Source: Granulicella sapmiensis (GTDB lineage: Bacteria; Acidobacteriota; Terriglobia; Terriglobales; Acidobacteriaceae). Taken from it: DNA of 64,000 bases. Each line of letters begins with the position of its first letter. Positions within the stretch are counted from its first letter, which is position 1. Of this stretch, positions 53,341 to 62,960 are shown piece by piece. Made by a program: the position numbers and the translations under genes. The stretch covers positions 62,001-126,000 of the forward strand of contig JAMFSR010000033.1 in assembly GCA_026225395.1 (NCBI GenBank), written 5' to 3'. The notes under the pieces were generated by a model. The model was not told where the DNA came from. It saw only the letters and a program-made list of their open reading frames with translations, and made no database searches.

Positions 53341-53369
53341 CAAAAAGCGAAAGTACTTCGCTTTTTTGT
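53341..53369 (-). terminator. Terminator of the DUF2127 gene
   Basis: CAAAAAGCGAA (53341-53351) pairs with TTCGCTTTTTTG (53358-53369); the T run lies on both sides, so it can act in either direction. It insulates mraZ from upstream transcription. Confidence 0.75.
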
Positions 53370-53957
53370 CTAAGCGGGGAAGCTAACGGCTTCCTGGTTC
53401 TCTCGAATCCGCATCCGCCGAACCAGCCACAGCAGGTAGAGCAGGACGAGGACATTGAGGAACATAAGCCCCACCTTGAACCACGAGAACTCGCGGATCA
53501 GTTCGAATATCTCCCAGGGCAGCGCACCGGCCGTCAGCACAATGGTGAAGTACTCCGCCCAGACCTTTCGTAGCAGCAGGCCAGTGCCTTCGACAACACA
53601 GACGCAGGCGTAGCCGAAGGAAAGCATCCCCGCTTGCCGAAGCTGATGCGCTCCGACCATGTCGGCCTTATCCATAATGAACGAAGCCAGGCGGCCCTCG
53701 GGGTCCATGTGCGGCACGTCGTTGATGGCGCGCATGACCAGCTCGCCGACGTTCTGATGGATAAGGTGCAGCGCGCCGGCTGCGAGCGCGCCAAAGAAGA
53801 TCGCCTTGCTCATCTTGAAGAGGCCGACAAGCAACAGGCCGCGCGAACCTTCTTCGTGACGGTTAGCCGCGTGGGGCTGCGCCGGCGCCGCCTTGGCGAC
53901 GTCCCGTCCAATTGCTCTCGTCGATGAATCAACGTTTCGCACAAGCGACATACCCAA
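53370..53957 (-). CDS. DUF2127 membrane protein
   Basis: A 195-residue protein with four helices. The family traits are visible: GLFKMSKAIFFGALAAGALHLIHQNVGELV, VVEGTGLLLRKVWAEYFTI and PWEIFELIREFSWFKVGLMFLN in order. Function of DUF2127 is not known. It lies upstream of mraZ but is terminated before it. Divergent from the fasciclin gene. Confidence 0.8.
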   Translation of the reverse strand: MGMSLVRNVDSSTRAIGRDVAKAAPAQPHAANRHEEGSRGLLLVGLFKMSKAIFFGALAAGALHLIHQNVGELVMRAINDVPHMDPEGRLASFIMDKADMVGAHQLRQAGMLSFGYACVCVVEGTGLLLRKVWAEYFTIVLTAGALPWEIFELIREFSWFKVGLMFLNVLVLLYLLWLVRRMRIRENQEAVSFPA

Positions 53958-54215
53958 TCTCAGTTGACGAGCCAGCTACTTCTTTGTCAACAGCGCTGAA
54001 CCTTGTTCGACAGCGCTTCACCACACTACTGATTCAGATGCTTCTTTGCGGCGTGGCAACAAATCGTGTTTTGGGCGAGCCGTGCGAAGAATTATTCGGG
54101 AACTACGTTCCCATCCGCCAATCCACTTCCACGGACACGGCGTAGATACATTGTGCGCACAGAGTTACCCAGTAAGAAAACATCGCAGCTTGCTTTCCAC
54201 GAAAGGGAAAACACA
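53958..54215. other. Divergent promoter region between DUF2127 and fasciclin genes
   Basis: A 258-base gap. I see nothing beyond the AAAGGG ribosome site of the fasciclin gene at its right end. Confidence 0.5.
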
Positions 54216-54770
54216 ATGAAGAAGACACTGCTTACTCTGATGGCCTGCGCAACGCTCGCTGTTACGTCCATGGCCGCATCCGCACAAAAGGACCCCAATG
54301 TTGGTGGCGCTCCCATGTATCCCGACAAGACCATCGTCGCGAACGCTGTGAACTCGCCCATCCATAAGACGCTCGTGGCTGCCGTCAAGGCCGCCGGTCT
54401 CGTCGACACGCTCAACAGCGCCGGACCCTTCACCGTCTTCGCTCCCACCGATGATGCGTTCGCTAAACTCCCCGCGGGCACAGTCGACACGCTGGTGCAG
54501 CCGGACAACAAGGCAACGCTCGTGAAGATCCTCACCTACCACGTTGTCTCGGGCAGGATCTCTTCCAAGGACCTGAAGAAGTGGATCAAGAAGGGCGGCG
54601 GAACGTACGTTGCAACCACGGTTGAAGGCGGCAAGCTCACCTTCTCCGAAGACATGGGCAAGATCAAGATCACCGATGAAAAGGGCGGCACCGCCTGGAT
54701 CACCACTGCGGATGTGTTCCAGTCCAACGGCGTGATCCACGTGATTGATACCGTGTTGATGCCTTCCTAA
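54216..54770 (+). CDS. Secreted fasciclin-domain protein
   Basis: A 184-residue protein: signal peptide 1-23 (ending AASAQ), then one fasciclin/FAS1 domain: GPFTVFAPTDDAFAKLPAG, ILTYHVVSGRISSKDL, ITTADVFQSNGVIHVIDTVLMP. Such proteins mediate adhesion or stress responses at the surface. It ends in a strong terminator. The gene is self-contained. Confidence 0.9.
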   Translation: MKKTLLTLMACATLAVTSMAASAQKDPNVGGAPMYPDKTIVANAVNSPIHKTLVAAVKAAGLVDTLNSAGPFTVFAPTDDAFAKLPAGTVDTLVQPDNKATLVKILTYHVVSGRISSKDLKKWIKKGGGTYVATTVEGGKLTFSEDMGKIKITDEKGGTAWITTADVFQSNGVIHVIDTVLMPS

Positions 54771-54794
54771 GAGGAAGGAATAATGAATAAGGCA

Positions 54795-54830
54795 ATAGAA
54801 AACGGCGCCGCAAAGGCGCCGTTTTCTATT
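54795..54830. terminator. Bidirectional terminator between fasciclin and hydroxylase genes
   Basis: A 16-bp perfect stem AATAGAAAACGGCGCC / GGCGCCGTTTTCTATT with loop GCAAA, between convergent genes. The CTATTCACTATTCACT repeat overlaps its right arm at 54826-54841. Confidence 0.9.
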
Positions 54831-54841
54831 CACTATTCACT
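54826..54841. repeat. CTATTCACTATTCACT direct repeat, copy 2
   Basis: Identical to the 16-mer at 6184-6199. Begins inside the right arm of the terminator. Confidence 0.5.
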
Positions 54842-54847
54842 GCCGCT

Positions 54848-55543
54848 CTACATCTCCGCCCATTGACGCAGCAGGTTGTGGTACACCCCAGTCAACTGCA
54901 CCGAAGTTTTCTTCACTTCATCCTTGGCCGCATGTTCGCTCCGAGCCAGCCGCTGGATGGACTCATCCAGCTCAAACAGCAGCGTGCGCTGCGCATCCTG
55001 GCGGATCATGCTCTGAATCCAGAAGAAGCTGCTGACGCGGTTGCCGCGCGTTACCGGCTCTACACGGTGAAGGCTTGTTGCGGGATAGAGCACCATATCG
55101 CCGGCAGCGAGCTTCACGCTCTTCTCACCATAGCTGTCTTCGACGATGAGTTCGCCGCCGTCGTAATCTTCCGGCGGAGTGAGAAAAAGGGTCGCGCTGA
55201 GATCGGTCCGAATGCGCTGGCCCGTAGTAACGAGCTGGCGAATGGCCGTGTCCACATGCGTGCCAAACGTCTGTCCGCCGGCGTAGCTGTTGAACATGGG
55301 CGGGAAAACGCGCAACGGCAGCGCAGCCGACATAAACCGCGATGAACGCGCAAGGCCGGCCAGAACCATGTCGCCTAACTCTTTCGCGACGGGTGAACCT
55401 TCGGGGATCTGCGCATTGCGCTTCACTTCCTGCGCCTGATAGCCGGCGGTTACGCGGCCATCGACCCACTCCGCCGCGGCAAGCTTCTGTCTTGCGACAG
55501 CAACCTGTTCGGCAGTCAATACCTTCTCAATCGTAATCAACAT
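54848..55543 (-). CDS. PKHD-type Fe(II)/2-oxoglutarate hydroxylase (PiuC/YbiX)
   Basis: A 231-residue dioxygenase. Iron ligands: His/Asp in [10 protein letters not shown] and the distal His in [10 protein letters not shown] with the 2OG-binding Arg. [12 protein letters not shown] and [12 protein letters not shown] are family-specific. YbiX-type genes accompany TonB siderophore receptors, as here (receptor upstream by 98 bases). ATG 55543 is preferred over an upstream frame. Confidence 0.88.
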   Translation of the reverse strand: MLITIEKVLTAEQVAVARQKLAAAEWVDGRVTAGYQAQEVKRNAQIPEGSPVAKELGDMVLAGLARSSRFMSAALPLRVFPPMFNSYAGGQTFGTHVDTAIRQLVTTGQRIRTDLSATLFLTPPEDYDGGELIVEDSYGEKSVKLAAGDMVLYPATSLHRVEPVTRGNRVSSFFWIQSMIRQDAQRTLLFELDESIQRLARSEHAAKDEVKKTSVQLTGVYHNLLRQWAEM

Positions 55544-55602
55544 AGTCTTACCTTCGCATCTTTCCGTTCGCGCGACAGAGGACATACATCCTCTGCTGCG
55601 CC

Positions 55603-55637
55603 TTCTCTACGCTCTACACTCTATCCTCTACACTCTG
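55603..55637. repeat. CT-rich minisatellite-like repeat, copy 2
   Basis: Matches the copy at 4724-4760 over more than 25 bases. It lies between the receptor and hydroxylase genes. Confidence 0.65.
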
Positions 55638-55640
55638 TTT

Positions 55641-58322
55641 CTAGAACCGCCAGTTTGCACCGATCAGAGCGCTGACACCCGCACCGGGGATAAGGTGCGA
55701 AGGATGCGGCTGGTCGATATAAAAGCGGTTCAGCAGGTTGTAGACGTTGGCCTGCAACTCAATGCGGTCCGTGATGGGGCGCTTGATCATGGCATTGAAC
55801 ACCCAGTAACCGGGCACCTGCTTCATGGCAACGCTGGTCACCTGGTAGCACGTGATCGCACCGCATGGTGAAAGCGCTGCAGTGGCAAACGCCGTTGCCG
55901 GACCGTAGCTTGTGGGCACGTAGGGTACCGTGGAGCTGGCCGTGCGGCTGGCGACGTAGTTGCCGCCGAAGCCTGCGCTCATGCGGAACGGAAGCTTGTG
56001 CGTAAGGAAGCCGTTGAACGTTTGCCGCGGCACGTTGGCGAGCTGGTAACCAATCGAAGTCGGGAACAGCTTCGAAGCAATCACGGCGCTATCGAGATAC
56101 GCATAACCGAAGATGAAGTCCGTACCTCCGCCAAGCTGACCGACGGCGCTGGCCTGCACACCCTTCACGCGCTGGTCGCCCGACTCCACGATGTTGTTCG
56201 AGTTCGTTGGGTCAGTCTCGCGAGCATTGTCCTGCGTCGTCTGAAACCAGGCACCCTCAACCCGCAGCTTCTCATTCAGGAAGCTGTACTTTGCACCGGC
56301 TTCAAAGGACTCGTTCTCTTCCGGCGGCAACACACTTGTCGATACGCTGAGGCTAAGCGTCTCCGCGGAAGGATTGAAGCTCGTTCCCCAATCGAAATAG
56401 ACGCTGCCATGCGAAGTCGGCTTATACACCAAAGCCGCGCGATAACTCGGTTGATGCACCGTCTGCGAGATCGGCGCGATCGCCGCCGTCAACGAAGCTC
56501 CGACAACGCTCGTAGCCGGAGCATACAGGTTGAACAGCGTATCGAAGTAATCCCACCGTATGCCGCCGCTGGCTTCAAAGTACTTGCCCAGCTTCAGCGT
56601 ATCGACAAAGTACAAGCCCACGCTCTCCGACTTCGTATGCGTAATCGAAGCAATATATCCCGTGCCTGAAAACACATCGTTCGGGTTCGGCGTTACCAGG
56701 TTCGTCGGTGTTACGGAGTTGATCTTGTTCTCCGTATAGCTGTACTTGATCGGGTTCGAAATCTCCTGGCCGCCTTCGACACCGCCGGTAAAGTCATTGC
56801 GAACGCCCAGCACCTTGAACCGCGCTGTCACTTCCGTCTGCTCCCAAAGATCCCCTTCGACGCCCTTGATCTGGATCTGGTTGCGATTCACCGTCATCGC
56901 AGAGGGCGGCGTCACTCCCGGCGTATACGGACACACGATCCCCGTATTCAAGGCGCTCGCCGGCAGCGTCGCCACAACGCCGCTTGTCCCAGCAGGCGCG
57001 ACCCATCCACCTACCGGAATGCTATAAACCGCGTTACCGCAGATCTGCGGTTCGGTAATCTGCACATCGCGCGGATAATTGGCCCAGCGGGCGATCGTAT
57101 GCAGGTCGACATCGTTCGAGAACGCATGGTTTGCCTTCAGCGTAAGGATGTCGTCGTTCGTCCTCAGGTAGTTCGCATCCGGAAATCCAAAGTACGAGTG
57201 CCGGTTCACACCGGGTGCGAGCTTATTGAAGAACCACGGCAGACCATAGTCCGGCGTATCGCTTTCAGTGAAGTGGAAGTAGCTGATGGTCAGCCGATTC
57301 GGCGAGTTTAGGCCGAAGCTGATCGAAGGAGCAATACCGAATCGGCGGTTCTCCGCATACGGCCGGCCCGCAACGCCACTCTCGTTGGCCACGGCGTTCA
57401 GGCGGAACGCGGAACCGTTGGCGAGATCAGGCAGCGGCTCGTTGATGTCGGCCGCAATGCGCCGCGTAAGGTCCGTGCCGAACTGTGTCTGCACGTTCGT
57501 GAACTTGTCCGCCGCAGGCATCTTGCTCTCCTGGTTGACGACGCCGCCCGTTGAGCCCCGGCCAAACTGTACTCCTGCGGGGCCCTCGAGCACATCCACC
57601 TGCTCGAAGTCGAAGCTGTCGCGATAATAGCTGCCGAAGTCGCGGATACCGTCGAGATAGATGTCGTTGCGGGCAGTAAAGCCGCGGATGGTGAAGCTGT
57701 CGCCCTGGGCGCCGCTTTCGCCGGCAGCGAGGCTGATGCCCGGGACGTTGCGCACGGCGTCCATCAGGGTCCGGTTCTGCTCATCCTTCAGGACAAACTG
57801 CGGCACGATGGTGATGCTCTGTGCCGTATCGATCAGCGGCTCAGTGAACTTGCCCATGGCGACGTTATCGCTCGCGGTGGCGTTTACATCAACCGACTCC
57901 GAAGCCTTGACGCCGACCGAAACCGCGTCCGGCCCATCGAAACGGAAGCTCAGCCCCGTGCCCAGCAGCATCTGGCGCAACGCAGCATCGTTGGAGTAGA
58001 AGCCGGTTACGGCAGTCGCCTTGAAGCCCGCCAGCTGCGCAGCCGGGATCTCCAGCTTGATCGCCAGGCCGCTCTGTGCGCGATACGCATCGAGCGCCTG
58101 GTCCAGCGGGCCTTCCACGATCTTGAACCGCCGCACCGGCATCTGCGCGGGAGCCGCATCCTTTGGAGAAGCGGAGGCGACCAAATCCTGCGCCACCGCT
58201 GTACCGCGACCACCGGCTATATAGGCTGCAGCCGCGGCTGCGGCCATCCATTTCTTGGCCGCTCCTGTTCGTACCCCACCCTTGCGACCCGCCGTTGCCT
58301 TCTGCTTCTTTTCGTTACTCAC
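55641..58322 (-). CDS. TonB-dependent siderophore receptor with STN domain
   Basis: An 893-residue outer-membrane receptor. N-terminal signal region, then an STN domain (FKIVEGPLDQALDAYRAQSG) that signals to an anti-sigma factor, a plug (RNVPGISLAAGESG; IRGFTARNDIYLDGIRD; GRGSTGGVVNQ), and a 22-strand barrel ending in ANWRF with terminal Phe. Likely imports ferric siderophores of the FhuE/Fiu type. Paired with the PKHD hydroxylase downstream. The STN domain implies its own sigma/anti-sigma loop, not seen here. Confidence 0.92.
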   Translation of the reverse strand: MSNEKKQKATAGRKGGVRTGAAKKWMAAAAAAAYIAGGRGTAVAQDLVASASPKDAAPAQMPVRRFKIVEGPLDQALDAYRAQSGLAIKLEIPAAQLAGFKATAVTGFYSNDAALRQMLLGTGLSFRFDGPDAVSVGVKASESVDVNATASDNVAMGKFTEPLIDTAQSITIVPQFVLKDEQNRTLMDAVRNVPGISLAAGESGAQGDSFTIRGFTARNDIYLDGIRDFGSYYRDSFDFEQVDVLEGPAGVQFGRGSTGGVVNQESKMPAADKFTNVQTQFGTDLTRRIAADINEPLPDLANGSAFRLNAVANESGVAGRPYAENRRFGIAPSISFGLNSPNRLTISYFHFTESDTPDYGLPWFFNKLAPGVNRHSYFGFPDANYLRTNDDILTLKANHAFSNDVDLHTIARWANYPRDVQITEPQICGNAVYSIPVGGWVAPAGTSGVVATLPASALNTGIVCPYTPGVTPPSAMTVNRNQIQIKGVEGDLWEQTEVTARFKVLGVRNDFTGGVEGGQEISNPIKYSYTENKINSVTPTNLVTPNPNDVFSGTGYIASITHTKSESVGLYFVDTLKLGKYFEASGGIRWDYFDTLFNLYAPATSVVGASLTAAIAPISQTVHQPSYRAALVYKPTSHGSVYFDWGTSFNPSAETLSLSVSTSVLPPEENESFEAGAKYSFLNEKLRVEGAWFQTTQDNARETDPTNSNNIVESGDQRVKGVQASAVGQLGGGTDFIFGYAYLDSAVIASKLFPTSIGYQLANVPRQTFNGFLTHKLPFRMSAGFGGNYVASRTASSTVPYVPTSYGPATAFATAALSPCGAITCYQVTSVAMKQVPGYWVFNAMIKRPITDRIELQANVYNLLNRFYIDQPHPSHLIPGAGVSALIGANWRF

Positions 58323-58429
58323 TGTGTCTTACCTTTCTCTTGCCACAGATGACAAAACCGTCATCTTCCAAAACGGCACCCGGCGCGGACGCCATAGACA
58401 TGCGCTACACTGAATCAAGACTCAATCAG

Positions 58430-58483
58430 TCCGATATAAGATTTAGCTTAGCGCAGAACTCGGACAAAGTTAGTCCTATATCG
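58430..58483. promoter_or_regulatory. Candidate inverted repeat before the TonB receptor
   Basis: TCCGATATA at 58430-58438 and TATATCG at 58477-58483 are inverted, with TTAGCTTAGC between them. It could be a metal-regulator site; it does not match a Fur or DtxR box well. Confidence 0.3.
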
Positions 58484-58520
58484 AAATTTCGGTGCGATCT
58501 TCGCCCACCCCCAAATTCCT

Positions 58521-59066
58521 ATGCGCTTCAGTTTTGAAACAACGCAGTGGCTTCCCTACCCGCCGGAGCTGGTTTTCGCCTTCTTTGCGAACCCCGAAAA
58601 CCTGCCGCGGCTGATGCCACGCTGGCAAGGCGCGCGCATTGAAGAAGCAGTTTTTGCCCCACCGCCGCCGCGTCCGGCGGGCGCGCCGCGCTACCCAGGG
58701 ATGTCGGCGGGAGATGGCACCCGCCTGACGATCGGCATCCGGCCGTTCCCGCTGGCGCCGTTTCGCATACCGTGGGAAGCAGAGATTGAGGAGTTCCGCT
58801 GGAACCAGGGCTTCTGCGACGTGCAGCTGCGCGGCCCCTTTAAGTACTGGCGACACTGGCACACGGTGACCGCGGCGGCTTCGCCCACGAATCCGCTTCT
58901 GTTCGGCACAACCCTGCGTGACCATGTGGACTACGAGCTACCTGTCGGCCCGCTGAGTACACTGACCAATCTGCTGGTGGTCAAGCATGGGCTGGGTTAT
59001 ACGTTCCGCTACCGGCAGCAGCGGACGGCGCAGCTGCTGGCACTCATGACCGGCCGCAAGCAATAA
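58521..59066 (+). CDS. SRPBCC-family protein
   Basis: A 181-residue START/SRPBCC-like ligand-binding protein: the N-terminal ETTQWLPYPPELVFAFFANPENLPRLMP and the C-terminal RDHVDYELPVGPL strand-helix are typical. A proline-rich PPPPRPAGAPRYPG loop is unusual. Ligand unknown. It is divergent from the receptor gene and ends in a terminator. Confidence 0.8.
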   Translation: MRFSFETTQWLPYPPELVFAFFANPENLPRLMPRWQGARIEEAVFAPPPPRPAGAPRYPGMSAGDGTRLTIGIRPFPLAPFRIPWEAEIEEFRWNQGFCDVQLRGPFKYWRHWHTVTAAASPTNPLLFGTTLRDHVDYELPVGPLSTLTNLLVVKHGLGYTFRYRQQRTAQLLALMTGRKQ

Positions 59067-59099
59067 AGAAGGCCCGCATCGCTGCGGACCTTTGTTTTC
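59067..59099. terminator. Terminator between SRPBCC and dxs
   Basis: GGCCCGCA / TGCGGACC stem with loop TCGC, AAAG before and TTTG after (59069-59095). Serves the convergent pair. Confidence 0.7.
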
Positions 59100-59115
59100 C
59101 TGTTCTAACCAGTTC

Positions 59116-60990
59116 CTAGACAGCCACAGCCCTCTTCAAATGCGGCCGCACACGCTCCAGCGCAGCCTCAGCCGTGAGCCCGTACTTCTCACGAAGAGCT
59201 TCCGGCTTGCCGTGTTCAATGAAGTGATCCGGCCACCCAAGCCGCACGACCGGCACGTCGATCTCCTGCTCGTTCAGGCTCTCAAGCACCGCCGAACCAA
59301 ATCCGCCAGCCAGTACATGATCTTCCATGGTGATCACGAGATCGCAGCGTGTTCCGTAGGCCCCTACGCAGGCGGCATCGACCGGCTTCGCAAAGCGTGG
59401 GTTGATGACCGCAGCGCTATGCCCCTCGGCTTCGAGCATCCTGGCGAGCCGCTCGGCTTCGGCGACCATATTACCGAGGCCGAAGATCGTGATCTCACGG
59501 CCATCTTTGATCACCTCGGCTCTTCCAATCTCGATCGCCACGGGTTTCTTCTTCACCGTTGTACCCGGCCCGGTGCCGCGAGGGTAGCGGATGGCGCTGG
59601 GCCCATCGTGCAGCATCGCCGTGTACATCATGTCCTGCAGCTCGTCTTCATCCTTGGGATCCATGTGGATGAGGTTAGGCACGCCGCGCAGGTAGCTGAT
59701 ATCGAAGAGACCGTGGTGCGTTGGACCGTCGTCGCCGCTCAGGCCACCGCGGTCCATGCAGAAGACCACAGGGAGATTCTGCAAGGCGACGTCATGCACG
59801 ATCTGGTCGAATGCCCGTTGCAGGAACGTGGAGTAGATGGCGCAGAACGGCTTGTATCCCTTGGTCGCCATGCCTGCCGCAAACAGCACCGCATGCTCTT
59901 CCGCAATGCCGACATCGAAGTACCGCGTGGGATGGTGCGGGCGGAAGAGATCCAGCGCCGTGCCGTTGGGCATCGCGGCGGTGATCGCGACGACCTTGTC
60001 ATTCATGGTCGCGAGCTTGGTCAGGCTTTCAGCAAACACTTCCGAGTAGGTCTTCTGCGCCGCGGGCTTGGTTTCGCCGGTTTCCGGATCGTAAGGTCCG
60101 AGACCGTGGAACTTCTTTTGTTTCTCGAGCGCAGGCTGGAAGCCTTTACCCTTCTGCGTAAGCGCGTGCAGCACTACCGGGCGGTTCTGCTTCTTCAGGA
60201 ACTTGAAGGTCTCGATCAGCATCGGCAGGTTATGCCCGTCGACGGGGCCATAGTAGTTCAGGCCGAACTCCTCGAAGATCATGCCGCGCCCTACGATGCC
60301 CTTGGCCGCCTCTTCGGCCTTCTTGGCGATATGCACCGCCGCGCGCCCGCCGAACTTCTCCAACAGGCCTGCAGCGCGATCGTGCAGGCTCACATACGTT
60401 GGGTTGGTCGCAATCTTGTGGAAGTACTCCGCAATGGCGCCGACGTTCTTGTCGATCGACCACTCGTTATCGTTCAGCACGATGATCAGGCGCTTGGTGG
60501 AGGCAGCAATATTATTGAGCGCCTCAAAGCTGATGCCGTTAGTAAACGCCGCATCGCCGGCCAGTGCGACGACGTGCTCGGTGCCGCCGCTCATGTCGCG
60601 CGCCACGGCCATACCCAGCGCTGCGCTCAAGGCCGTCCCGGCATGGCCTGCACCGAACGAATCATGCGCGCTCTCGGTGCGCAGCATAAAGCCGTTCAAC
60701 CCACCGGGCTGGCGGATCGTGTCAAACTGTTTTTCGCGTCCGGTCAGCAGCTTATGGACGTAGCTCTGGTGGCTCACGTCGAACACAAAGCTGTCCCGCG
60801 GCGTATCGAACACATAATGCATGGCGATCGTCAGCTCGACGACACCAAGGTTCGGACCGATATGCCCGCCTGTCTTGGCAACACCGAGGATCAGCCGCTC
60901 GCGAATCTCCTCCGCCAGCCGCTCTAACTCCACCATCCCCAGCTTCTTTACATCCGCCGGCGATTTGATCCTGCTTAAATACTCACTCAT
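59116..60990 (-). CDS. dxs: 1-deoxy-D-xylulose 5-phosphate synthase
   Basis: A 624-residue thiamine diphosphate enzyme, entry to the MEP pathway. SHQSYVHKLLTGR, the TPP loop GDAAFTNGISFEALNN, LNDNEWSIDKNVG, YFDVGIAEEHAVLFAAG with catalytic Glu, and DRGGLSGDDGPTHHG, DISYLR are visible. The usual GDG of the loop reads GDA here. ATG 60990 is used; an upstream frame is not family-like. It is a single-gene unit. Confidence 0.94.
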   Translation of the reverse strand: MSEYLSRIKSPADVKKLGMVELERLAEEIRERLILGVAKTGGHIGPNLGVVELTIAMHYVFDTPRDSFVFDVSHQSYVHKLLTGREKQFDTIRQPGGLNGFMLRTESAHDSFGAGHAGTALSAALGMAVARDMSGGTEHVVALAGDAAFTNGISFEALNNIAASTKRLIIVLNDNEWSIDKNVGAIAEYFHKIATNPTYVSLHDRAAGLLEKFGGRAAVHIAKKAEEAAKGIVGRGMIFEEFGLNYYGPVDGHNLPMLIETFKFLKKQNRPVVLHALTQKGKGFQPALEKQKKFHGLGPYDPETGETKPAAQKTYSEVFAESLTKLATMNDKVVAITAAMPNGTALDLFRPHHPTRYFDVGIAEEHAVLFAAGMATKGYKPFCAIYSTFLQRAFDQIVHDVALQNLPVVFCMDRGGLSGDDGPTHHGLFDISYLRGVPNLIHMDPKDEDELQDMMYTAMLHDGPSAIRYPRGTGPGTTVKKKPVAIEIGRAEVIKDGREITIFGLGNMVAEAERLARMLEAEGHSAAVINPRFAKPVDAACVGAYGTRCDLVITMEDHVLAGGFGSAVLESLNEQEIDVPVVRLGWPDHFIEHGKPEALREKYGLTAEAALERVRPHLKRAVAV

Positions 60991-61130
60991 GCAACGCTCG
61001 TTAGATCCTTGGACCCTTAGACGCGCCCGTGCGTTCCGCAGGTTCGCTACCGGGCCGAATCTCCAGTGTATCAACCCCCGGCCCACGCGCACACCTTTGT
61101 CCACACTGTGTGTCATCCTGCCAAAACGGG

Positions 61131-61160
61131 CGCTGGCGCCGGGGGGAGCCGGCGCCAGCG
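61131..61160 (-). terminator. GC-rich hairpin terminator of the OmpA/Ig-like gene
   Basis: A 12-bp stem CGCTGGCGCCGG (61131-61142)/CCGGCGCCAGCG (61149-61160). On the minus strand it is followed by CCCGTTTTGG. Placed just after the stop of the OmpA-like gene. Confidence 0.7.
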
Positions 61161-61181
61161 TATCTCTCAGAATTCACCTTC

Positions 61182-62867
61182 TCAGGGTTGAGAAATGACT
61201 GTGCTGTTGCTTTCGTCGAACGTCGCCCCAGCCGGCACGAAGGTGTTCGTTGCCGTCCGTCCGCTTGCGGTGCCGACGCGCGGTTCAATCCGTCCCGCGT
61301 CCACACCTTTTTCCTCAGTCAAATAGCGGCGCTCGTTGATGGCCCGCTCCGCGGCCATTTTGGGTTTCTCGCCATCTCCATAGTTTCCGACGATGACCAG
61401 CTTCCCGGCCGACTCACGCTGTAGCTGCAGGGCGATATCGTCCAGGCAGGCCTTTGCTTCGTTATCCACACGCACCGGACGCTTGTGGTCACGCTCAAAG
61501 GAGATCGCGCAAAGCGTGCTCGTTTGCGGAACGACAACCGCGGCCACTGGTGCATTTACGCTTACAGTTGTAGTCGCGGAAGCCGACTTGCCCAGATCGT
61601 CGACAGCGTTGCAGGTCACCGTGATTGTTCCCGGAGCGACACCGCTGGTACTCAGGCTAGCGGTCGAGGTCGTTCCCGTAACCGTTCCCGCACTTGTAGT
61701 GTAGGAGTAGGTCAGCGGGCGATTCTGAGGACTGCTCGCTTGCGCAGTAATAGTCGCGCCATCGCCCGGCGACACGCTCGAAGGACTTGCAGAGCAGCCA
61801 ACTGTCGGTGGATCGAACGGCTGCACCGTGAATCCAGCTGTGCAGCTGGCTTCCTCGCCTACGCGGTTGCCCTGCGAGACATGCCCGGAAACCGTATAAC
61901 TTCCAGGCGCCAACCCGGACGTTTTTATGGTTGCGGTCGCATCCGCGCCGTCTACTGCGGCTCCACTTCCACTCGTCGTCCAGCTATAGAAAACCTTCCG
62001 CTTCGGATTCAGATTTGTTGCCATCGCGGCTGCCGTCACAGGATCGCCGGCATACACCGTACCTGGCTGCACGCTGCACGAAAGCGCCACAGGAAGCCGT
62101 TCCCGGCCGCCGCCAAATCCGAACAGCAGGCCTGAAGAAAGCCGCAGATCGTTCTGGCTTGCGCTCGTTCCGGTCGAAACACCATTGGCAACGCCATCAA
62201 ACCTGGTCATCATGTACTCCGCCTGCACCGCGCGGATGGAAACGTGATGTGTCAGGCGAATATCCAACCCTCCGCCGCCGGTGAAGGCGAAGGAGCTTTG
62301 CACTGGCAGAACCACGCAAGCAGCCCCCGCACAATTGGCAGATGTGACCGCACTCGCATGGACGCCGCCGGCAAGCACCTGCACAAATGGTGTAAAGCGA
62401 CTGTCATTCCGAAACGAAAGCCGCGGCCCAAACAAGTACGTGTAAGCCGTCCCGCTCGAGTTGATGACGATCGGCTGACTCGCACCGGTACCTGTCAGTT
62501 GCACCTGGCTGTCGTCATATCCGCCGAAGTCACCCACAATGCCGAGGTAGCGATTGAAGTTGAAGGCAATCGACGCGCTTCCGCCATTCAACCCCACCAT
62601 GCGATTGCCCGCGACCGTGTTATTCGAGCTGGTCCCAAACCGCGAGTACCCCAGGAACAGTTCCGCCTTCGGTGCCCTGTGGCGCCTATGCGGTACCGGC
62701 GTTGACGTTACAGGCTGAACGCCCGGCCCTTGTGGCGCGATGGAACTGGCGAGAGCCCCCGACGCCTTGCTGGTTGAGCTGGTGGGACCTTCCCCGTGAA
62801 GCAACGGCATCGGCGCCATCGAAAGAACGACTACCAGTGTGGCAAGCATCCGTGCAGATAATTTCAT
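61182..62867 (-). CDS. OmpA-like protein with Ig-like repeats
   Basis: A 561-residue protein. Signal peptide at 1-25; then an eight-stranded-barrel-like N-domain (AELFLGYSRFGTSS; ASIAFNFNRYLGIVGDFGGY); two Ig/PKD-like repeats (LSCSVQPGTVYAGDPVTAAA; VGCSASPSSVSPGDGATITA); then an OmpA C-domain (LVIVGNYGDGEKPKMAAERAINERRYL) that binds peptidoglycan. It is probably an envelope anchor. Similar architecture is common in Acidobacteriota. The OmpA domain is less conserved than usual. Confidence 0.82.
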   Translation of the reverse strand: MKLSARMLATLVVVLSMAPMPLLHGEGPTSSTSKASGALASSIAPQGPGVQPVTSTPVPHRRHRAPKAELFLGYSRFGTSSNNTVAGNRMVGLNGGSASIAFNFNRYLGIVGDFGGYDDSQVQLTGTGASQPIVINSSGTAYTYLFGPRLSFRNDSRFTPFVQVLAGGVHASAVTSANCAGAACVVLPVQSSFAFTGGGGLDIRLTHHVSIRAVQAEYMMTRFDGVANGVSTGTSASQNDLRLSSGLLFGFGGGRERLPVALSCSVQPGTVYAGDPVTAAAMATNLNPKRKVFYSWTTSGSGAAVDGADATATIKTSGLAPGSYTVSGHVSQGNRVGEEASCTAGFTVQPFDPPTVGCSASPSSVSPGDGATITAQASSPQNRPLTYSYTTSAGTVTGTTSTASLSTSGVAPGTITVTCNAVDDLGKSASATTTVSVNAPVAAVVVPQTSTLCAISFERDHKRPVRVDNEAKACLDDIALQLQRESAGKLVIVGNYGDGEKPKMAAERAINERRYLTEEKGVDAGRIEPRVGTASGRTATNTFVPAGATFDESNSTVISQP

Positions 62868-62960
62868 TTCATTCTCCTGAATCTCGCGCCGCGCTCAGTC
62901 TCGACGCCCATCGTTGCATCGGCCGCTGCCACCCTCGTTTGAGGATGGCAGCGGGGTAGC

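Larger units (their letters stand above)
53033..53369. other. mraZ promoter region with hairpins
   Basis: Besides the MraZ boxes it holds a perfect 8-bp hairpin TTTTCCAC (53210-53217)/GTGGAAAA (53225-53232), a GGGTAT (53244-53249)/ATACCC (53259-53264) stem and the terminator at 53341. No gene is seen. A GAGG site precedes mraZ. Confidence 0.5.

Noticed and set aside
58323..58520. Fur or DtxR box upstream of the TonB receptor
   Set aside because: The TTAGCTTAGC stretch matches only half a DtxR-type site and no 19-bp Fur box could be aligned by eye.
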